A DNA stretch of 64,000 nt from Diphasiastrum complanatum. Its lineage: Eukaryota; Streptophyta; Lycopodiopsida; Lycopodiales; Lycopodiaceae. The notes beneath the pieces were generated by a model. That model did no database searches and had not been told where the DNA came from. It saw only the letters and a list, made by a program, of their open reading frames with translations. Each line of letters opens with the position of its first letter. Positions within the stretch are counted from its first letter, which is position 1. Made by a program: the position numbers and the translations under genes. Below, one piece after another: positions 57,546-64,000 of the stretch. Location: the NCBI GenBank assembly GCA_029204225.1, contig CM055104.1:42653502-42717501 (forward strand). Direction: 5' to 3'.

Positions 57546-59150
57546 TGAAGCTAGAAGATATAACCAAGTAAATCTTGTGAAATAATCAATGAAAGTTACA
57601 AAGCAAGTAGCACCACCCTTGCTCTTTGAAGATGAGAAGGCACATCCGAGTGTATGAGCTCCAATGGATGTGTAGTCTTAATAGATGTCTTTGAAAAGGA
57701 CTTCTTATGAGATTTAGATATGGCACAAGCCTCACATGGCTTGAAATTCTTGGAAATAAGATTAGGCAAGCCAATAGCTTTGGCTTTCTTGACCATGGAA
57801 ATCATAGAATTATAGTTAGGATGCCCCAACCTTCTATGCCATAGTTCCTCCAAAGAAATATGAGAAGCAAAAGCACCATCACAAGAGTTAGCATACTCTT
57901 TGGGATCAAGCTTGTAGATTCCACCATATCTAGACCCAAATGCAAGGATCTCATCATGATTCTTGATTGTACATGTATCAACATTGAAATTCACATCTAG
58001 TCCACTATCAAACAATTGCCCAACACTTATAAGATTTTTTGTTAACTTAGGAACAAAAAGTACTTTAGACAGAGAAAGAACTTTTGATGATGAAAGCTTT
58101 AAGGGAATGGTCCCTATGCCCTGAATAGCACACTCATGATCATTTGTTGTGTAGATGGACTTCTTGGCTCCTTCATAAGGTGTCATGGATGAAAAAGAAT
58201 GCTTGGAGCTACACATATGTGAGGAAGCTCCACTGTCGATGTACCACAAACCATCCTTCTTGAAAGGCGATGAAGAAAAACTCGAGACCATAAGAGATCT
58301 CTCTCCATCACTTGCATGAGCATCTTCCTTCTTTTCATTGAAAATGTTGGCTTGCTTGAATTGACTCTTCTTCTTGAAGCAATTGGTGGCATAATGTCCC
58401 TTCTTGCCACAAAAGAAACACTTGATGTTTTTCTTCTTCTTCTTGGTTGTGAAAGCTTGAGAGGACTCATCCTCTTCTCCTTTCTCCTTGGAAATAAGAT
58501 TGTTCTTGCTTGAAGAGGGTTGGTGTTGATTCTTACTTCTTGACTTGTGCTTGTCTTTGGTAAAGAGGGCTTTACCATCAATGTTGCGAGATAGTCTTTC
58601 CATTTTCAAGAGTTTATACTCTTGTCTTGATTCTTCAGAAATGAGCACACTTTGGAGTGCTTCCAAACTTGGTAGCTCCTCCTTAATGGCATAACTCTGA
58701 ACAAGGTTGTCATATTCCTCCTTTAACCCATTAAGTATGACTTGAACAAGTTCATTTTGGTTGATGGAGTCTCCTATGCATGACAATTATCTATGGAGGT
58801 CTTTAACTCTCATTACATAAGCTGAAGCACATTCATCACTTCTCTGTACACTTTGAAAAATTTGGTTTCTTAGTGTTAGAAGTCTAGAAGTATTCTTTGC
58901 CTCATAGATAGACTTGAGAGTATCCCAAGCATCTTTGGCATTAGTACAAGCACCAATTTCTCTTAAGATGTCATTTGAGACATTCATCTTAATATAATGC
59001 AGAGCCATCTCGGCTCTCTTTTTGTACTTTGGAATTTCTTGAGGAATTTGTGGTTCTTCTTCAATACCATGTGCAATATCCATCACATCTTGTAGAATTA
59101 AGACAGATTCCATCCTAACCTTCCAAATTGAGTAATTGGAGGTTGACAAT
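57546..59150 (-). pseudogene. Ty1/copia gag-protease-integrase start (element C)
   Basis: This is the best-preserved retroelement coding region here. Gag runs from about 59150 (STSNYSIWKVRMESVL, MALHYIKMNVSNDILREIG, NAKDAWDTLKSIYEAKN) through a single TAA at 58787-58789 into a 396-codon frame. That frame continues Gag, then the zinc knuckle CFFCGKKGHYATNC (perfect CX2CX4HX4C), protease LWYIDSGASSHMC (intact D-S-G-A), TKNLISVGQLFDSGLDVNF, and GAG-pre-integrase WHRRLGHPNYNSM with CEACAISKSHKKSF. At 57640 a frameshift leads to GGATCFVTFIDYFTRFTWLY (first integrase Asp). One stop and one indel separate it from integrity. Confidence 0.93.
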
Positions 59151-59222
59151 CTTTCACTTGCTCTTGAAATCTGATCAAATTTGCAAGCTTTTTGATTAGA
59201 TTGGCTTGTAAATCTTAAATAG

Positions 59223-59234
59223 GCTCTGATACCA
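59223..59234 (-). other. Copia primer-binding site (element C)
   Basis: TGGTATCAGAGC on the minus strand, complementary to initiator-Met tRNA and directly adjoining the CA end of the LTR. Confidence 0.92.
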
Positions 59235-59820
59235 TGTTGAATTCACACGTGTGGGATGCCCTACACATGTACTTTTGATCTCTTAGCCCAATAATACCAT
59301 AAAGATCAAACTAGCATTGATTGACAATAGGAAAGCTGATCATACAGGAAATATTATTGTGTTACAAGCAAGATCTATCAACAAAACATAAAACTAAGTA
59401 CAATAAATGCCTCAACTCGACTAGAGAGAGAATATGAATGTACAAACTCGAGCAGAGAGAGAGAGAGCACAAAGAGCTTAGTCTCCAAATTTGCATTACA
59501 CACAAAAATCATCATCTTCTCAATGAGAGTACATCACATATATATAGATCCATGGACTCTCCTCCTACTTTGAGTTGAATTGGAGTTATGAATCCACCTC
59601 TCAAGCTATCTAGACTTATTCAAGCCACCTCAATATGTCTAATTGTGCCACCTAGTATTTTCATGCATTAAATGTTGCATGCAAAGTACAAATGGCAGTT
59701 CCTATGGTAGCTCAAGTTTCTACTTCTACCTACCTTGAATAGTTTATTCTAAGATGAGTCTTTACTAAGCCAAAAGAGCTCAATTCATCTTTGGCATTTT
59801 TAGGATCCCTACTTACAACA
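59235..59820 (-). mobile_element. 5' LTR of copia element C
   Basis: About 586 bases beginning TGTTGTAAGTAGGGATCC at 59820 and ending GTGTGAATTCAACA at 59235, with TG...CA termini. A TATA-like CTATATATATG lies near 59541-59551 on the minus strand. It interrupts the older copia integrase at 59845-60660: that reading frame is cut within about 25 bases of the LTR start. No partner LTR was found. Confidence 0.82.
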
Positions 59821-60660
59821 TTAGATAGATTTTTCCAATATTTCAACAATCTGTTCTAAATATAGGTTGATGTTGAAACAGCTTCAGTCCAAAAGGACTT
59901 CGGAAGTGTCGCATGTGATAACATGCACTTTGCCAATTTGACTAAGGTTCTATTAGACTTTCTCTCAGCAATACCATTTGACTGAGGCGAATAGGAGGTA
60001 ATGTATTATTGCTCAATGTCGTTAAGGCAACACTCCTTGAGTTCGGTGGAGATGTATTCTCTCCCATTATCTGACCTCAATGTTTTGATTCGTTTGCCAG
60101 TTTGATTCTCAGCATGCTCTTTGAATTGTCTGAATTTGAAAGCCTCCGATTTTTGTTTAATGAAATAAACAGTTGTTCTTCTAGAGAATTCATCAATAAA
60201 AGTAATGAAATACTTTGCATCTAGCAATGAAGGAGTTTGCAGAGGTTCACATATATCTATATGAACAACATCTAACAAACCTTTTGCTGCATGCCTATGA
60301 TTTGATCTAAGAGGAATCCTAGCCTGCTTTCCAAAGATGCAGCTATGACAGACAGGGAGATCGACCTTACCAGAAGGATAGTTGAGATCAAGAACCATGG
60401 ATTGTCTGGACACGTTCAAAACAGATGCATAAGTCAAGTGTCCTTAGCGATGATGCCATAGTAATGCTTTATTGACTAGAACAGAAAGCAATGTCATAAT
60501 TGCGTCTTGATCGTCTATGATTGATCCAACAACGACCATTTGTTGCAAGAGATTCTTAAATGTCAAAAATTGTGAACTCTTGCAATGAGGTGAAGTGAAA
60601 CGAATGGCAAACGATTTGCAAAAGTCAAACATATCTCAAGGACCAAAAGACACGAAACAA
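59821..60660 (-). pseudogene. Ty1/copia gag-integrase relic (family A, minus copy)
   Basis: From about 60600, FKNLLQQMVVVGSIIDDQDA is family A Gag. It jumps, by deletion of the rest of gag and protease, to the GAG-pre-integrase domain: MVLDLNYPSGKVDLPVCHSC and FGKQARIPLRSNHRHA. The integrase is open from 60437 to 60006: LLDAKYFITFIDEFSRRTTV (first Asp), IKTLRSDNGREYISTELKEC (second Asp). Past a stop comes SYSPQSNGIAERKS (Glu) then LPKSFWTEAVSTSTYI. It ends where the element C LTR starts at 59820. The sequence closely matches 38.2-38.7 kb, but keeps the Glu segment that copy lacks. Confidence 0.88.
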
Positions 60661-60702
60661 AACGAAACGAAACGAAAAGAAAACAAAAAAAAAAAAACAA
60701 TT
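60661..60702. repeat. AAACGAAAC-type A-rich tract
   Basis: Short imperfect repeats of CGAAACAAAA and a 13-base A run directly before a candidate LTR start at 60703. Confidence 0.8.
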
Positions 60703-61201
60703 TGTGCTGCCAGTTGGCAATTCGACGGGCGTGGTGTCTTGTACTTCATGCTCAACTGAAAGAGTTAGCAATAACGGAGAATAATTAACTAGTTGATTAG
60801 CGTTAACTACTCTTGTAATTCTCTATTTAGCTATTTTGTAAACTCCACACAATGGAGATATAAACACAATTTTGGATCAACACAAACATAGAAGGAAAAG
60901 AAGAGATAGAGCAGAATATAAAAAGATAGAGAGACAAAAAATAGTTGTGCATGAAAGTTTGCCAATGAGCATAACAAAACGATTGAGCTGAGTGTCAGGC
61001 CGCAACGAGCGAGACATCTATCATCTTGCTCCAAAATCAAAAATTGATAATACAATTGCTCTCTTCTCCATCTCATTGTTTTTCATCGTCTTGATTGCTA
61101 GAATGTTTTATGTTCTGTGATCTATAGTCGCATAGGATCTTGAAAGCTTCCGCATAAGAAAACTAAACGAAAAGAATCTGTTTGTAAAACCATTCGCAAC
61201 A
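60703..61201 (+). mobile_element. 5' LTR of plus-strand copia element D
   Basis: The LTR ends ATTCGCAACA at 61201, directly before a copia primer-binding site. A plausible start is TGTGCTGCCAGTTGGC at 60703, giving a length of about 499 bases with TG...CA termini. The 3' end is certain; the start is inferred, since the 3' LTR lies beyond the window. Confidence 0.65.
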
Positions 61202-61213
61202 TGGTATCAGAGT
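61202..61213 (+). other. Copia primer-binding site (element D)
   Basis: TGGTATCAGAGT, one base different from the standard initiator-Met tRNA complement, followed about 45 bases later by the gag ATG at 61261. Confidence 0.85.
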
Positions 61214-61260
61214 TGTCAAGCTATCACTATTGATATCTAAATAGTAATTTTCTAGGCAAT

Positions 61261-61670
61261 ATGGGTACAACGATCCAAACAAGAATAGCAATCAGTCTTG
61301 ATGGCAAAAACTACAGAGTATAGAAATTCAAAATCAAAACACTTCTGAAGGGTAAAGGCATCTGGTCGGTGACCAAACTCTCAGAGGTGCAGCCTCCAGA
61401 GGGAGACCCGAGTGGATAAAAAAAGATGAGCATGCAATGGCGATCATCATTTCATCTATCAATGAGAAACTACTCATGTAGATTGAAGACTGTGAAAACA
61501 GCCATGCAACATGGAAAAGACTAAAGCAGAAGTACGAAGTGAGGACTACCGCGTCAATGATTCATCTTTACAATCAGTTGCAATCCATATGATGGGATAG
61601 CAACCAGTTGGATCAGCATGTTGAGAAGATCAGAATGGTCTTACTCGATGAAGCTTCAACAAGATACACT
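61261..61670 (+). pseudogene. Ty1/copia gag relic (element D)
   Basis: ATG 61261 starts MGTTIQTRIAISLDGKNYRV followed by TAG where Trp is expected, then KFKIKTLLKGKGIW. After a frameshift it reads AMAIIISSINEKLLM, stop (again Trp), IEDCENSHATWKRLKQKYEV and SMIHLYNQLQSI. The gag C-terminal half with the zinc knuckle is missing: LDQHVEKIRMVLLDEA runs almost directly into protease. It is a UBN2/Retrotran_gag type Gag of a lineage different from families A, B and C. Confidence 0.85.
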
Positions 61671-63010
61671 GAACAAGACTACAATGTAGTCATTGATTCA
61701 GGAGCAACATCACACATCACCTGCAACAAAAGAATCTTGATCAACTTCAGAGAACTCTAAAACAATAGAGCAGTGATTCTAGCTGATGGGAGCTGATACG
61801 ATGTCAAGGGCATCGAGACTCTACAGTTGCAAACATTGTCAAGTCAAGTAGAGCTGCCAGGAGCACTCTACATACCTTCACTAAAAAAAAGACCTACTAT
61901 CAGTCTCCAAGATGGCATATCTTGAAATTCAAGTCCTGTTTGATGGCAATACATGCCGAATGATTGAGAAAACAACACAAATTGCTGACAGCTGGATGCA
62001 GAGAAGAAAATATCTACCAAGCCAAGATAATCAGCAATTCTGATAGTATATTAAATGCATCAAAAATTGAAAATAAGCCTGTATGACATGTGCAAGAAAG
62101 ACATAGTCACAGGTCTAAAGATATTCAGATCTGATACTGAGTTCTACGAAGCCTGTAAAAAAGGCAAACAACATCGGAATCCATTCACACATGAGGGAAG
62201 AAGAGCCAAAGAAATTTTTGAGCTCGTCCACTCAGATGTCTGTGGACCGATGAAAGTGGATTCACTCTCAAGATCGAGGTATTTCTTGATGTTCATTCAT
62301 GACTACAACCAGATGACAATGATCTACTACTTGAAGAAAAAATCTAAAGTGTTTGACTCTTTCAAGAAGTTCGTGCCATTTGTAGAGCGACACATCTCAA
62401 AGAAGATTCAGATCATCAGATCTGACAATGGAGGTGAGTACAAGAGCACAAAATTTTCTAATTCAACCAAGAACAAGGGATAGAGCATCAATTCGCTCCT
62501 GTGTAGACACCCAAATATAATGGTGTCACAGAAAGAAGAAACATGACACTAGTCGAAGGAGCCAGATGCATGATGGCACAAGCTCGATTGCCAAGTCAAT
62601 TTTGGGCAATAGCTGCAACAGTACACCTGCAAAATAGATCAACAATGACAGCCCTGAAAAACAAGACACCGTACAAAATGTGGACATGTAGAAAGCCTGA
62701 TCTATCATACGTGCGAGTATTCGGATGTGCAACATACAAGCACATTCCAAAAGAAAAAAAAAACAAGATCGATGATAGGTCAGAGCAAACAATCATGGTC
62801 GGATACTCAAATGGATCACAAGTGTATAGACTCTACAATCCAACCACGAAGAAGGTTGTTTCGAGTAGAGGTGTGAAGTTCCATGAGTCCACATTCCTTG
62901 GATGGAAGGATGAAAAAGATCATGAGATCTTCACACTGCTGCCAATTCAAGAGGGAGATCGAGGACAGACGTCAAATCGGAATGTTGTGCCCCAGACTCT
63001 AGAGCAGTAG
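61671..63010 (+). pseudogene. Ty1/copia protease-integrase relic (element D)
   Basis: Protease starts YNVVIDSGATSHITC (intact D-S-G-A) at about 61690. Broken frames lead to an open stretch at 62055-62483 with YEACKKGKQHRNPF, HSDVCGPMKVDSLSRSRYFL, MFIHDYNQMTMIYYLKKKSK (first Asp; His precedes it) and IQIIRSDNGGEYKSTKF (second Asp). After a frameshift and a TAG, TPKYNGVTERRNMTLVEGAR carries the Glu. The integrase continues in the open frame 62543-63010: LPSQFWAIAATVHLQNRS, FGCATYKHIPKEKKNK, IMVGYSNGSQVYRLYNP and SRGVKFHES. The DDE triad is thus complete in conceptual translation. Confidence 0.9.
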
Positions 63011-64000
63011 GAAGCAAAAGATCAACCCCACGAAGCAAAAACTTTTGAGCAGCGACGAAACAAACCCAGAAGGTCAACAAAACAAAGAAGACCTCCAGAT
63101 TGATACACTGACAATATTTAGTTAGCGAAGACACAGATTTTGAGTACTGCAGCTTCACTGAAGAGCCAACTACATATCTAGAAGCTGTCCAAAGTCTAGA
63201 GAGAGAATCTTGAAAGCAGGCAATGTCAAAGGAGATTGAATCAATGAGGCGAAATGAGGCATGGACACTAGAGCCACTGCCAGAAAATAAAAAGATCGTC
63301 GATTCCAAGTGGGTATACAAAAGAAAAATGAAATTAGATGGCATTGTTGGACACTACAAAGCAAGACTTGTTGCAAAGGGCTACACATGAAGGTATGGAG
63401 TTGACTATTTTGACACATATTTGCCAATGGTCAAGATGACAAGCATTTGACTGCTCCTTGCATACGCTACACAACACAATCTGGAAATTCACCAGATTGA
63501 TGTAAAGACAGCCTTTCTCTACGGAGATCTAGAAGAAGAAATTTTCATGAAGTAGCTTGAAGGACTTGAAGACCTCGACAATTGACAATATGTCTGTCGG
63601 TTGCAGAGATGCATTTATGGTCTGAAGCAGGCATCACGAGCTTGGTACAAGAAGTTCGAAAGTCCTCTAAAGTCTCTAGACTTCAATCCTATACAACCAG
63701 ACTGTAATGTCTTTATAAAAAAAGTAGGAAGAGATTTTGTGATTCAAACTATTTTCATGGATGACTCTCTTATGATAGGAAACTCCTTGATACTAATAAA
63801 GGACACGAAGAGTCAGAATTTTGAAAATTATGAAATCACAGATCTGGGAGAAGCAACGAAATGCCTTGGGCTGAAGATCAGAAGAGAACAATAACATGAA
63901 AAATGCATTTGAGTCAGCCAAAATATGCCAAAAAAGTGCTAAAGCAGTATCAAATGATGGACTGCAAAGAAAAAGTCAATCAATGATAGCTGAAGCCAAA
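63011..64000 (+). pseudogene. Ty1/copia reverse transcriptase relic (element D), runs off window
   Basis: RT opens TYLEAVQSLERES, stop, KQAMSKEIESMRRNEAWTLE, then KKIVDSKWVYKRKMKLDG and HYKARLVAKGYT. Two stops on, LLLAYATQHNLEIHQIDVKT and AFLYGDLEEEIFMK follow, with the first catalytic Asp in Q-I-D-V. From 63601 to 63893 the frame is open: CIYGLKQASRAWYKKFES, IQTIFMDDSLMIGN (active site FMDD, Phe in place of Tyr) and ITDLGEATKCLGLKIRREQ. Past the TAA, SQPKYAKKVLKQYQMMDCKE continues to the window edge, so RNase H and the 3' LTR lie outside. All in-frame stops are one C-to-T or G-to-A step from a sense codon. Confidence 0.9.

Overview
The window is a stretch of a large, repeat-rich land-plant nuclear genome. 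The evidence is one recognisable plant-specific gene (a MIZU-KUSSEI1/DUF617 protein on the minus strand near 24 kb), many decayed Ty1/copia and Ty3/gypsy LTR retrotransposons with plant-type primer-binding sites (TGGTATCAGAGC and an Athila-type TGGCGCC site), tRNA-derived SINE-like insertions, and long GA/CA/GT microsatellites. Nothing looks prokaryotic or organellar.

Layout. 0-23 kb is mostly decayed DNA with isolated copia pieces (gag near 5 kb, RNase H near 8.5 kb, an integrase/RT deletion chimera near 11 kb), two copies of an orphan ORF family at 11.5 and 16 kb (the second just upstream of a polypurine tract and LTR-like sequence), tandem duplications and a Ty3 integrase relic near 20 kb. 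23.5-26 kb is the gene island: an apparently intact 230-codon MIZ1-like gene with a TATA box and a poly(A) signal. 26-31 kb holds three small tRNA-like or foldback insertions and more tandem duplications. 31-33 kb is a minus-strand copia relic in which the reverse transcriptase is replaced by an unrelated 272-codon ORF and part of the integrase is inverted. 33-36.3 kb has an adenine-poor block and a 0.5-0.7 kb imperfect direct repeat, one copy of which carries a foldback insertion. 36.3-47.7 kb is a tangle of copia and Ty3 elements, including an Athila-type LTR on the minus strand and a 97-bp inverted repeat.

47.7-52.4 kb is the most unusual part. A divergent histone H3-like reading frame with a long basic/acidic C-terminal extension is followed by further coding-like sequence with canonical introns on the plus strand. 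It converges, about 70 bp away, on intron-containing reading frames on the minus strand. None of these except the histone fold is recognised; all carry a few disabling changes. The compact convergent arrangement is unlike the surrounding retrotransposon desert and could be a decayed large transposon, an integrated large DNA virus segment, or a captured cluster of host genes.

52.4-64 kb is a stack of copia elements: two on the minus strand (the second with PBS and a 5' LTR that interrupts an older copia integrase), then a plus-strand element with its own LTR and PBS that runs off the end of the window. Almost every pol gene here is broken by stops, frameshifts or deletions, so apart from the MIZ1-like gene no autonomous function is expected. 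Identifications rest on motif recognition by eye; no database search was run.
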